Of a DNA stretch of 64,000 nucleotides, positions 8,987-17,807 are shown in pieces. The stretch covers positions 62,001-126,000 of the forward strand of contig CABZWK010000003.1 in the NCBI GenBank assembly GCA_902529365.1. The letters are read 5' to 3'. The position numbers and the translations under genes were made by a program. Under the pieces are notes generated by a model. The model searched no databases and was not told where the DNA came from. It worked only from the letters and a program-made list of their open reading frames with translations. Each line of letters opens with the position of its first letter. The first letter of the stretch is position 1. The stretch comes from an uncultured Balneola sp. GTDB lineage: Bacteria; Bacteroidota; Rhodothermia; Balneolales; Balneolaceae.

Positions 8987-10908
8987 ATCGAGGAATGAGT
9001 AAATTTTCTGACGGGTATTGGATTATTTTTACCCTTTACATTGATCAAAATACTTTCACTAAATAGGCTCTGATCTGAAACTTTTTTATAAACATCCTCT
9101 GATATTACAATCTCATTTGGACTAGCATTTGAGCAGAATCTAGCTGCTTGATTAACATTATCTCCTATAACAGTGTAGTTCATCTGTTTATCTGATCCTA
9201 TATTTCCAGCAACTACTTCACCATAGTGAATGCCTATGCCTATCTTCAATTTATGATTGTGTGATTTTTCTAGTTTTTCATTGAATTCGTCGAGTCTTTT
9301 AAACATAGTAATTGCACAATCGACTGCATTTTGACAATCATGCTCAGTATTATTTGGGACTCCAAATAAAACCATTAATTCATCACCAATAATTTTATCT
9401 AAGGTGCCATTGTATTCATATACAATGTCAATCATTTCGGTAAAATATTGATTTAATATTGAGACTAATTCTGATGCTGATGTTTTTTCTGAAAAGGCCG
9501 TAAAACCTCTAATATCAGCAAACAATACACAAGCGTCTGATAAAGTGCCTCCCAAATCACTTTTCGAATTATCATCCAAGATTTCATCTACAATATTCCC
9601 AGAAACATATTTTTTAAAAGTCGTCTTAACTTTTTGCATATCTGAAATATCATCAAATGACAATATATATCCAGATCTGTCTTTGTTTTTATCGTAAACA
9701 GGTGTTATTGTAGTATCCAAGGTATGGATAGTACCGTTTATACTTTTAAAAGGTACATTTTTGACTACTTGTGCTTGGTTGTCAGATTCAGCTAACTCGT
9801 AATTACTAATAACTTCCAGAAATGATTCATTATCGGCGAAAATTATTCCATAATGTTGGTTCTGAATTAGATCTCGTTCTATTCCAATTATTTCAATTGC
9901 TTTCTTGTTTACGTATTCAATTTCGCCAAATTCTGTGAACTTTATGATTCCAGCTTCTATTGATGTCATTATATTGTCAATCAGACTATTTGATGATTGA
10001 AGATCATCAATAAGCTTGAGATTATTGATTGTTAAACTAATCTCTTTAGTCAGACTATCAAAAAGATTGGCATCTAAATCTGAAAAGTGTATAAACCCCT
10101 TTCTACTTTCTTTATCAGCTAAAATTATACAGCCAAGCAAGTTACCTCTGAAATAAATTGGGCTACAAATTGAATTATACTCAACAAATTTGACCAAATT
10201 AAATTTATCAGATTCTACAAGAAACGTTTTCTTTGTATTTTTCAATTCAGCGAGTAGGCCTTTATTATCTGTCAACATTCGTCTAGGCATATCCTCTCCC
10301 CGTATTTCAAAAGTAGCCCGAACTTCATAAATATTAGTGTTCGAATCTCTAAGGATGAACATACCTTTTGACGCTGCATAAAGCGATACTAAATGTATCA
10401 GTATATATTCTAAAGTTTCGTTAGATAAATTATCGCAAAAACTCAGCATATTAGTGAGCTGGACTATTGATTCGAACTCTAAATCTTTAATATTAGCTCT
10501 TGACTCAAGACTCTTTATTTTTTTCGTGAAAAATTCTTTTGTAATAAATCTTGATAGCTGAATACCGATACTATTGATAATATTTGGTTTAATTTTGGAT
10601 TTTCGACCCAATGCAATACCAATGATTTCATCATTACAAAAGATAGGAACATTGATAGAGTCGTTTATTTCGTTAATGAAATAAAGATTTTCTGAATCTA
10701 AAGACTTATTTGTGTCTAATTTATCTTTGAGAAAAGTTAGCGACTCTTCATAATAAGGTATTTGTCTACCCTCGAGTAGATACTTTGCACCACCGATACT
10801 TTTAATTAATTCTTTTTGCTTGTGAAATGAACAATCAATATCTAAGTCAGGGTATTTACTGTTATAATCTGAAATTATTTTTGATACCAAAAGTAAACCT
10901 TTCCTCAA
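8983..10908 (-). CDS. GAF-PAS class III adenylate/guanylate cyclase
   Basis: A 641-residue cytoplasmic protein: a possible GAF-like sensor (1-130), a GAF domain (about 140-300), a PAS domain (about 305-425) and a class III nucleotidyl cyclase domain (455-641). The cyclase has both metal aspartates (FADIRGF, D465; IGDELM, D509), a purine-recognising lysine (K505), a threonine in the second specificity position (T579, NYTVIGD) and transition-state residues N586 and R590. That is the pattern of active class IIIb bacterial adenylate cyclases. No membrane helix is present. The start is a TTG six bases after the STAS stop, and no other start is possible before residue 154. It is the last gene of the kinase-STAS-cyclase operon, which suggests it is the regulated output. 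Confidence 0.85.
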   Translation of the reverse strand: MRKGLLLVSKIISDYNSKYPDLDIDCSFHKQKELIKSIGGAKYLLEGRQIPYYEESLTFLKDKLDTNKSLDSENLYFINEINDSINVPIFCNDEIIGIALGRKSKIKPNIINSIGIQLSRFITKEFFTKKIKSLESRANIKDLEFESIVQLTNMLSFCDNLSNETLEYILIHLVSLYAASKGMFILRDSNTNIYEVRATFEIRGEDMPRRMLTDNKGLLAELKNTKKTFLVESDKFNLVKFVEYNSICSPIYFRGNLLGCIILADKESRKGFIHFSDLDANLFDSLTKEISLTINNLKLIDDLQSSNSLIDNIMTSIEAGIIKFTEFGEIEYVNKKAIEIIGIERDLIQNQHYGIIFADNESFLEVISNYELAESDNQAQVVKNVPFKSINGTIHTLDTTITPVYDKNKDRSGYILSFDDISDMQKVKTTFKKYVSGNIVDEILDDNSKSDLGGTLSDACVLFADIRGFTAFSEKTSASELVSILNQYFTEMIDIVYEYNGTLDKIIGDELMVLFGVPNNTEHDCQNAVDCAITMFKRLDEFNEKLEKSHNHKLKIGIGIHYGEVVAGNIGSDKQMNYTVIGDNVNQAARFCSNASPNEIVISEDVYKKVSDQSLFSESILINVKGKNNPIPVRKFTHSSI

Positions 10909-10914
10909 ATAATT

Positions 10915-11250
10915 TTACTGCGCAAGTGCTTGATCTAATGTAGCAAAGGTATTGCAATATTTTGTAAGACCCATTATAGAAAATGTTTTTTCAATTATGG
11001 GAGCCATATGGCATAAAGATAAAGTTCCATCTTTATCTTGAAGTATCTCGATAACCTCAATAAGGATGGAAGCGCCAATACTATTAACAATTTTTGATTG
11101 CTCGAGATCTAAAATAAAATGAAACTTATCTTCTTGAACTTTTTCTTCCACAACTGATATCACGAGTTCACCAAGATCTTTATTGAAATAGCCTTCAGTT
11201 TTGACTATTACATACTTATTTTGTTCTTCGGTATTAATTATTTTACTCAT
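10915..11250 (-). CDS. STAS-domain anti-sigma factor antagonist (RsbV/SpoIIAA type)
   Basis: A 111-residue single STAS domain. The phosphorylatable serine is expected at S57 in KIVNSIGAS, matching the conserved serine of SpoIIAA and RsbV. In the known scheme the kinase phosphorylates this serine and a PP2C enzyme removes the phosphate; the unphosphorylated form binds the kinase. Translation begins inside the kinase gene (8-base overlap, ATGAGTAA), so the two are coupled. The cyclase follows 6 bases after the stop. Confidence 0.85.
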   Translation of the reverse strand: MSKIINTEEQNKYVIVKTEGYFNKDLGELVISVVEEKVQEDKFHFILDLEQSKIVNSIGASILIEVIEILQDKDGTLSLCHMAPIIEKTFSIMGLTKYCNTFATLDQALAQ

Positions 11251-11671
11251 TTTTCTTTTTCTTAGTCATTGTCAATGTGGTTCCATCATTACTTGATTCA
11301 TAATCGACTGAGTCCATCAATTCCTTAATAAGCATTACACCCCATCCTCTCTTTCTTTCTTGTTTCTTTAATTTTGAGTCAATATCTGGTATTTGTATGC
11401 CTTTACTATCAAACCCTTTACCTTGATCTATAACCTTTATTGTTAGTTCATCATCCGAAATTGTAAAGTTTATAAAGATATCTTTTTGTGACTCAGAATG
11501 TTCAAAAGCGTTGATTGTTGCTTCAATCAATGCCATGGATATTTCACCCGATTCTTCTTCACTCAATTGCATGTATTTTGCTATCACATCAGCTGTATTG
11601 GTTGCTACTAATTCCATATCTTTAAGTATGGGTATACGTAGTTCAACTGATGGTTTGGTTTCATTTGACAT
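11243..11671 (-). CDS. anti-sigma-type serine kinase, GHKL ATPase (RsbW/SpoIIAB-like)
   Basis: A 142-residue HATPase_c_2 protein. The N-box lies around N54 (ALIEATINAFEH), the G1 box is DQGKGFD (82-88) and the G2 box is RGWGVMLI. Such kinases phosphorylate a STAS antagonist and sequester a partner protein, classically a sigma factor. No sigma factor is encoded in this operon or anywhere in the window; the third gene is instead a cyclase. The operon is led by this ATG, 105 bases from the divergent peptidase gene. Confidence 0.85.
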   Translation of the reverse strand: MSNETKPSVELRIPILKDMELVATNTADVIAKYMQLSEEESGEISMALIEATINAFEHSESQKDIFINFTISDDELTIKVIDQGKGFDSKGIQIPDIDSKLKKQERKRGWGVMLIKELMDSVDYESSNDGTTLTMTKKKKNE

Positions 11672-11776
11672 GTCTAGCCCTCTAGAATTTATTTATAAAT
11701 CTGCGAAACTAATTTTTAATAATAGCGTAATACCTTCTAAGTATCAATAATATATTTAATAAATAATAACATAATC

Positions 11777-14662
11777 ATGTTTAATCAACTTCTAAAAATA
11801 ACTTTATTAATAACCATATTAACAACGAGTATGCTTCATTTGAAAGCTCAAACAAGTATGATTGAAGAAATTAATTTAACAGAGAAATATGACGGAGTTA
11901 TAATACCATTCAAAAAGTTTGTTCTTGACAATGGGCTTACGATCATTATACATGAGGATGATTCAGATCCTTTGGTTCATGTCGACATCACCTACCATGT
12001 AGGCTCTGCTAGAGAAGAGCTCTATAAGTCTGGATTTGCTCACTTTTTTGAGCATATGATGTTTCAAGGTTCTGAAAATGTCGCCGATGAAGAACACTTC
12101 AAAATTATCAGTGATGCGGGTGGAACCTTAAATGGATCCACCAACCGAGATCGAACCAATTACTATCAAACCGTGCCTAGTAACCAACTAGAAGTGGTGC
12201 TTTGGTTAGAAGCTGATCGAATGGGATTTTTCTTAGATGCAGTAACCCAGAAAAAGTTTGAGATTCAGCGAGAAACCGTGAAAAATGAAAAAGGCCAAAA
12301 CTACGACAATGCTGCATACGGCAGATGGAGTGAACTCACCGCTGAAACCTTGTACCCTTTTGGCCATCCATATTCTTGGCTTACCATTGGGAAATTGGAA
12401 GATCTTGACCGAGTCGATGTGAACGATCTAAAAAAATTCTTTATGCGGTGGTATGGTCCAAATAATGCCACCCTTACCATCGGTGGAAATATAACCGCAG
12501 AGGAAGTCATTCCCATGGTTGAAAAATATTTTGGGGTCATCCCAAGAGGGCCTGAAGTTGACAATATGACTTTAGAGCCTGTTCAACTCGACGCAGACCG
12601 CTATGTCTCTTATGTAGATAACAATATCCGGTTTCCAGCACTTTTAGCAACCTACCCAACGGTATCCCGCTTCCATCCAGATGAAGCGCCTCTTGACTTC
12701 TTAGCCCAAATTCTTGGTACTGGTAGAAGTTCCTACTTGTTCAAGAAATTTATCCTCACCCAAAAAGCCATTCAAGCCTCTGTATTTCATCCAGTAAGTG
12801 AATTAGCTGGTGAGTTTACTATGTTTGTATTGCCATTTCCAGGCCAAACTCTAGCCGATTTTGAGCAAGAAATGAGAGTCATTTTAGATGAATTTGCAAC
12901 GGAAGGAGTAAGTGATAATGACTTAACAAAGATTAAGGCTAGCTTCGAATCTAGCTTTATTAATGGCCTTACTTCTGTTAGTGGTAAGGTTTCTCAATTA
13001 GCTGATTATCAGACTATTGCTGGAAATGCTAATTATATAGAGGAGGACTTAAACCGTTATTTGGCCGTGACTAAAGAAGATATCATGCGGGTATTTAACG
13101 AATACATTTACAACAAACCAGGAGTTTTACTTAGTGTGCTACCAAATGATGGAGGAGCAACTGCGCCTGCAGCACCCGATAACTATGTTGCACAAAAAGA
13201 TGGAGATAACCCATTTCCTACCACGGACTATTCCGGGCTTTCCTACTCACGTCCAGAAGGAGATAGCTTTGATCGTAGCGTAAAACCGACACCCGGCACC
13301 GCTCCTTTAGTTCAGATACCAGATTACTGGAGAACCAGCTTTAGTAACGGAATTCAACTTATTGGGACCGAATCAAACGAAGTACCCACCGTTAATGTAC
13401 AATTATACATTAAGGGTGGGCATGAATTGGATGCAAAGGACCCACAAAAAGCTGGTCTTGCATCCTTAACCGCTGCGTTGATGAATGAAAGTACCCAGAA
13501 TTACAGTTCTGAGGAGATTTCCGAAGAATTACGCCTAGTGGCCAGTTCCATTTCTGTATCAGGTGGCAGAAGTGAAACAGTGGTCGGGGTAAGTACTCTA
13601 AGCAAGAATTTGACCCGTACTATGGAACTTTTGGAAGAAATCCTCTACCGCCCAGCCTTTACTGAGGATGACTTTAATAGAGTTAAACAGCAACAACTAG
13701 AAAGTATTCGTGCTTCGTATCAGAATCCTGCTGCAGTAGCTAGCCAAATCTACAGCCGCTTACTCTATGGAGATGAACATATTTACTCGGTCCCAACATC
13801 TGGTCTCGAAGAAACAGTGAGTCGAATTACCGTTGAAGATGTTCGAACTTTCTATGAAACCTATATGTCGCCAGAAATTACGGAAGTAGTTGTGGTTGGT
13901 GATATTTCCGAAGAAGAAGTATTCTCTAGCTTAGCGTTCTTAAACAATTGGGAAACCAAAAATGTCGAGATACCTGACTTACCCGAACCAAAGCCCGGAG
14001 ACTATACCAAAGTGTATCTTATGGATAAAGTGGGTGCTCCACAATCTGAAATACGCATCGGCTACCTCTCTGATATGACCTATGATGCTACCGGTGAGTA
14101 CTTCAAAACCAGCTTAATGAACTATAGCTTAGGGGGGGCATTTAATAGCCGAATTAATCTAAACCTACGGGAAGACAAAGGTTGGACGTATGGCGCTCGC
14201 TCTGGGTTTAGTGGAAATGATCGAGGGAGTCAGTTTACGGCCTCAGCAGGTATCAAAGCCAGTGCTACTGATAGTGCTGTAGTAGAGTTTATAAAAGAGA
14301 TCAAAGGCTTCCAAGAAAATGGGATTACCGATGATGAACTCAATTTTATGAGAAACTCTATTGGCCAGCGAGATGCACGTCGTTATGAAACGCCCTTTCA
14401 AAAAGCCGGCTTCTTGGGTAACATAATCCGATATGATTTAGACGGTTCCTATGTAGACAAGCAAGCTGAAATCATTCAGAGTATCTCGCAAGAAGATATA
14501 AATGCGCTAGCCAGAAAGTACCTAAACACTGATAGCGCATACATTTTGGTGGTAGGTGATGGAGCGAGTAATCGCGATAAACTAAAAGCCCTAGGTTATG
14601 AGGTCGTGGATATAACCGAGAAAGGAGACATCATAGAGCCCGTTCAGGAAGGGAATGAGTAA
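11777..14662 (+). CDS. secreted M16 family zinc peptidase (insulinase/PqqL-like, two-lobed)
   Basis: A 961-residue protein with a signal peptide (1-24, ending LHLKAQ) and two M16 halves. The N-terminal half has the inverted zinc motif H89-F-F-E92-H93 and the distal zinc glutamate around E171 (RETVKNE). The C-terminal half (about 515-950) has the same fold but no HxxEH, as is usual for the partner lobe in fused M16 peptidases, and carries GWTYGARSGF typical of the last domain. It acts on short or unfolded peptides, here in the periplasm. It stands alone and ends before a strong terminator. Confidence 0.9.
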   Translation: MFNQLLKITLLITILTTSMLHLKAQTSMIEEINLTEKYDGVIIPFKKFVLDNGLTIIIHEDDSDPLVHVDITYHVGSAREELYKSGFAHFFEHMMFQGSENVADEEHFKIISDAGGTLNGSTNRDRTNYYQTVPSNQLEVVLWLEADRMGFFLDAVTQKKFEIQRETVKNEKGQNYDNAAYGRWSELTAETLYPFGHPYSWLTIGKLEDLDRVDVNDLKKFFMRWYGPNNATLTIGGNITAEEVIPMVEKYFGVIPRGPEVDNMTLEPVQLDADRYVSYVDNNIRFPALLATYPTVSRFHPDEAPLDFLAQILGTGRSSYLFKKFILTQKAIQASVFHPVSELAGEFTMFVLPFPGQTLADFEQEMRVILDEFATEGVSDNDLTKIKASFESSFINGLTSVSGKVSQLADYQTIAGNANYIEEDLNRYLAVTKEDIMRVFNEYIYNKPGVLLSVLPNDGGATAPAAPDNYVAQKDGDNPFPTTDYSGLSYSRPEGDSFDRSVKPTPGTAPLVQIPDYWRTSFSNGIQLIGTESNEVPTVNVQLYIKGGHELDAKDPQKAGLASLTAALMNESTQNYSSEEISEELRLVASSISVSGGRSETVVGVSTLSKNLTRTMELLEEILYRPAFTEDDFNRVKQQQLESIRASYQNPAAVASQIYSRLLYGDEHIYSVPTSGLEETVSRITVEDVRTFYETYMSPEITEVVVVGDISEEEVFSSLAFLNNWETKNVEIPDLPEPKPGDYTKVYLMDKVGAPQSEIRIGYLSDMTYDATGEYFKTSLMNYSLGGAFNSRINLNLREDKGWTYGARSGFSGNDRGSQFTASAGIKASATDSAVVEFIKEIKGFQENGITDDELNFMRNSIGQRDARRYETPFQKAGFLGNIIRYDLDGSYVDKQAEIIQSISQEDINALARKYLNTDSAYILVVGDGASNRDKLKALGYEVVDITEKGDIIEPVQEGNE

Positions 14663-14733
14663 GCCATCAATTGAACAGTTCCGAGCTATTTAGGGATTTA
14701 TAACAAGAATTTAAAACCATTATTTGATTTATT

Positions 14734-14774
14734 ATACCCATCCACATTAACGTGTGCGATGGGTATGTTTTTTT
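14734..14774 (+). terminator. strong rho-independent terminator overlapping the photolyase 3' end
   Basis: A perfect 9-bp stem (14734-14742 with 14758-14766), an inner 4-bp stem (14743-14746 with 14753-14756), and seven T at 14768-14774. It faces rightward and would end transcription of the M16 gene, although it lies inside the last codons of the opposing photolyase gene. The leftward direction has only a weak A/T tail. Confidence 0.75.
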
Positions 14775-16255
14775 AGAATCCTTTGGTTCTCTTGCCTGAC
14801 CAGTATGGATTCTCTGTAGCTCCAAATCTTTTTTCTAGCTACCGATGCCGCGTGCGCAACATCCACGATTGGATCTGGATATCCTACGCTGTTCGAAGTA
14901 GGTAAACAGGCTTTTTCAATGGGAGTGATGGTCCATGGTTCATGTATGTATGCTGTGGGATAATGCTTTAACTCAGGAACCCATTGCCGAATAAACTCCC
15001 CTTCCGGATCGTGGTCTTTTGATTGTTTCACTGGATTATACATACGAATGGTGTTTACACCCGTAGTGCCGGCTTGCATTTGAAACTGAGGGTAATGAAT
15101 ACCCGGTTCATAATCTAAAAATAGTCTAGCCAAGTGATATATACCAAGTCTCCAATCACAATCCAAATGATGACACAAAAAAGAAACTAGCATAGCTCTC
15201 ATGCGAAAATTGATCCATCCCGTTGCCTTTAAACAACGCATACACGCATCAACCAGAGGTACGCCAGTACTACCGTACTTCCAAGCCTCCAAAAAACTAG
15301 TTCTGCTCGAATAGGTCATGAGTTCATATCCCCGGTTCACACACTGTAACTCATATTCTGGTTCCATTTCAAACTTTTGAATGAAATGGCAATTCCACCT
15401 AAGGCGCGTCAAAAATGAAGAGTAGGCACGGGAGTTTTCCTTCCTTACGGGGTGTTCCCTCACGTAACCATGTACTTGCCTCACGCTTAAATTGCCCCAG
15501 GCCAAATGTGGCGACATACGGCTACAGCTCTCTCTCGATAAAAGTGGCTTTGAGATATGCCGCTGATAATTCCGCCCTCGAGCTCCCATAAAACTCTCCA
15601 AACGCTTCCACCCTTGGCTCTCTCCCGCGGGTAGATGCATCTGCGGGTAGCGCTCTAGCTCTTTCCTTCGCTCCACCGAAATGGGGAAAGGATGCTGATT
15701 GGACATATCTCTCAGGAACGATTTTACATATTCACTTGGCGATGAATAAGCTGGGGTAAATAAAGGCCGGCTCATACTCTCCTTCCAGGCTTTATTCCAA
15801 CTATCCCGGGTATCTATTCCACGAAGTACCCCGTCGCGCTGGCATTGTTTCCACTGCACACCCTGTTGAGTGAAAAAAGCAGCCATTTGCTTGTCTCGAT
15901 CCCACGTTCTAAATGTACCAGATTCCTGATATGAAAAAACCTGTTCAATAGTGAAGGTATCTGCCAAAAATTGAAATACACTTAAGGTATCTCCCCAAGT
16001 GATCATCAGCTGTCTTTCTATCACTTCTAATTGTCTATTCATATCCTTGAGAGAGTGATACACAAACTGTCGATGGCGCAGGGATGAGTCAGACCCAGAC
16101 AACTCAACCGGATCGAATATATAAAGTGAGATATAATCGTTTTTAGCCTGCTCAGCTAAGTAAAACCCTTCATGGTCGGCTAATCGAATATCTCTTTTTA
16201 ACCATACTATATTAATAGGTGGCTTAGACTCTTTCTTGAAGGATTTTGTACTCAT
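14747..16255 (-). CDS. cryptochrome/deoxyribodipyrimidine photolyase family protein
   Basis: A flavoprotein of 502 residues that by family either repairs UV photoproducts or senses blue light. The N-terminal alpha/beta antenna domain starts with [17 protein letters not shown]. The FAD-binding helical domain is seen in [38 protein letters not shown] and the preceding [11 protein letters not shown]. The NWQW stretch of classical class I enzymes is replaced by [10 protein letters not shown], so this is not an ordinary class I CPD photolyase; it may be one of the photolyase-like/cryptochrome branches common in marine Bacteroidota-type bacteria. I prefer the ATG at 16255 over the TTG just before it. 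The last codons overlap the terminator of the converging gene. Confidence 0.85.
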   Translation of the reverse strand: MSTKSFKKESKPPINIVWLKRDIRLADHEGFYLAEQAKNDYISLYIFDPVELSGSDSSLRHRQFVYHSLKDMNRQLEVIERQLMITWGDTLSVFQFLADTFTIEQVFSYQESGTFRTWDRDKQMAAFFTQQGVQWKQCQRDGVLRGIDTRDSWNKAWKESMSRPLFTPAYSSPSEYVKSFLRDMSNQHPFPISVERRKELERYPQMHLPAGESQGWKRLESFMGARGRNYQRHISKPLLSRESCSRMSPHLAWGNLSVRQVHGYVREHPVRKENSRAYSSFLTRLRWNCHFIQKFEMEPEYELQCVNRGYELMTYSSRTSFLEAWKYGSTGVPLVDACMRCLKATGWINFRMRAMLVSFLCHHLDCDWRLGIYHLARLFLDYEPGIHYPQFQMQAGTTGVNTIRMYNPVKQSKDHDPEGEFIRQWVPELKHYPTAYIHEPWTITPIEKACLPTSNSVGYPDPIVDVAHAASVARKKIWSYRESILVRQENQRILKKHTHRTR

Positions 16256-16308
16256 CAATACGTCTGTCTACAGGTGAAATAATTCGAAAGTACACGCGGA
16301 TCAGCTAA

Positions 16309-17733
16309 TTACTTCCCAATACAAAACCTTGAAAATATAGAATCCAAGATATCTTCATTGGTGATTTCACCGGTTATAGTTCCTAGATTATGTAAGGCTG
16401 CATGAAGATCAATCGCCAGAAAATCACCGGTAAGCCCCCCTTTTAATCCAGTTAGAGCAGCTTCTACATGACTCATCGTTTTCTCAAGGGCATCTCTGTG
16501 ACGAGAAGACGTCACAAGTAGCGAGGCTCCATCATAATGAGTCTGTCTCAATGCCTCTTCCTTTATGCGATCCTTTAATTCCGGCAGACCTAATCCTGTA
16601 GATGCTGATATCCGCAGATCTTCGATTGCACTCCAATCGCTTTCCTTAATGATGGTATGCTGGTCGTTTACAAGTGGTTGAGTCGGGCTAAGTCGATCAA
16701 ATTGCGTTCCTATAACGATAAAAGGAGTGTCTGACGCCGATGCTTGTAAGCGATCTATTTCATCTTTTTCTTCAGAGGTAAAGTACTCATTCAAATCCCT
16801 CAAATAAACTATTACATCCGCTTCTTTCACGGCAGTTTGACTGCGCCGGACTCCCTCGGCCTCGACGCGATTCTTTGTTTCACGTAAACCTGCTGTATCA
16901 ATAAGCCTAAATAACAACCCTCCGTGATTCCATTCTACATCAACAGTGTCTCTAGTGGTCCCGGCTATATCGGTAACAATCGCTCGATCAGTTCCTACCA
17001 AAGCATTTAAAAGTGTTGATTTACCTGCATTGGGGCGACCAATGAGCACTGTTTTAATTCCGTCTTTCACCAATCTACCAGCCTCATAACTTTCTAATAA
17101 CATATGAATGGCTTTCTTTACACCCTGTAACATCTGTTGCAACTGTTCCTTATTTGCAAACTCAACATCCTCCTCTATAAAATCCAATTCTAGTTCAATC
17201 ATCGCGGTAGCATCAATAATTTGTTGTCTAAATTCTTTTACATAGGCTCCCAAACTACCAAATAACTGCTGATTCGCGGCGTCAACTGCTTTCACACTAC
17301 GAGCATGAATCAGATCAGCTACAGCCTCAGCTTGTTCTAAGCCTAATTTGCCATTTAAAAAAGCACGTTGAGTAAACTCTCCGGCTTCCGCGGCCCTAAT
17401 GCCTGTTGCCAACAAAGTTTCATACACACGCTGAGTCACCAGAATACCTCCATGACAAGAAATTTCTACGGTTTCTTCCCCTGTGTAGCTTCTAGGTGAA
17501 TGAAATAAACTCACCAAAACCTCATCTACCAAGCGGCCTTGTTCATCTACAAGGCGCCCAAAATGAATGGTATGCGATGTGGCTTTATCTATATCTTTTC
17601 CCTTGAACCGTTCCTGCACCTTAGCAATAGCCCCCCTCCCCGAAATTCTAATCACCGCAATCCCACCTTCCCCTATGGGGGTAGCTATGGCAGCAATGGG
17701 TTCTTTATCTGTACTATTTGAAGACTCTGTCAC
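16309..17733 (-). CDS. mnmE: tRNA uridine-5-carboxymethylaminomethyl modification GTPase MnmE
   Basis: With MnmG (not in this window), MnmE modifies the wobble uridine of several tRNAs. The 474-residue protein has the N-terminal folate-binding domain (1-120), a helical domain, the G domain with P-loop GRPNAGKS (232-239), GTTRD (258-262) and DTAG (279-282), and the invariant C-terminal FCIGK. The G4 motif, normally NKxD, reads TQFD (343-346), which is unusual. The start is GTG, 74 bases from divergent glpK. mnmE often sits beside yidC near the origin; here it is about 9.5 kb away on the opposite strand. Confidence 0.93.
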   Translation of the reverse strand: MTESSNSTDKEPIAAIATPIGEGGIAVIRISGRGAIAKVQERFKGKDIDKATSHTIHFGRLVDEQGRLVDEVLVSLFHSPRSYTGEETVEISCHGGILVTQRVYETLLATGIRAAEAGEFTQRAFLNGKLGLEQAEAVADLIHARSVKAVDAANQQLFGSLGAYVKEFRQQIIDATAMIELELDFIEEDVEFANKEQLQQMLQGVKKAIHMLLESYEAGRLVKDGIKTVLIGRPNAGKSTLLNALVGTDRAIVTDIAGTTRDTVDVEWNHGGLLFRLIDTAGLRETKNRVEAEGVRRSQTAVKEADVIVYLRDLNEYFTSEEKDEIDRLQASASDTPFIVIGTQFDRLSPTQPLVNDQHTIIKESDWSAIEDLRISASTGLGLPELKDRIKEEALRQTHYDGASLLVTSSRHRDALEKTMSHVEAALTGLKGGLTGDFLAIDLHAALHNLGTITGEITNEDILDSIFSRFCIGK

Positions 17734-17807
17734 GTGTTTTAATTGTTTTATCTGGATGATTATTAGTACAATAATCTACGTACTCTTTTTAACCAAACTC
17801 AACTATT

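Noticed and set aside
8983-11671. The kinase/STAS pair as a standard general-stress sigma regulator
   Set aside because: No sigma factor gene is present in the operon or window; the third gene is a cyclase. A sigma factor elsewhere cannot be excluded.
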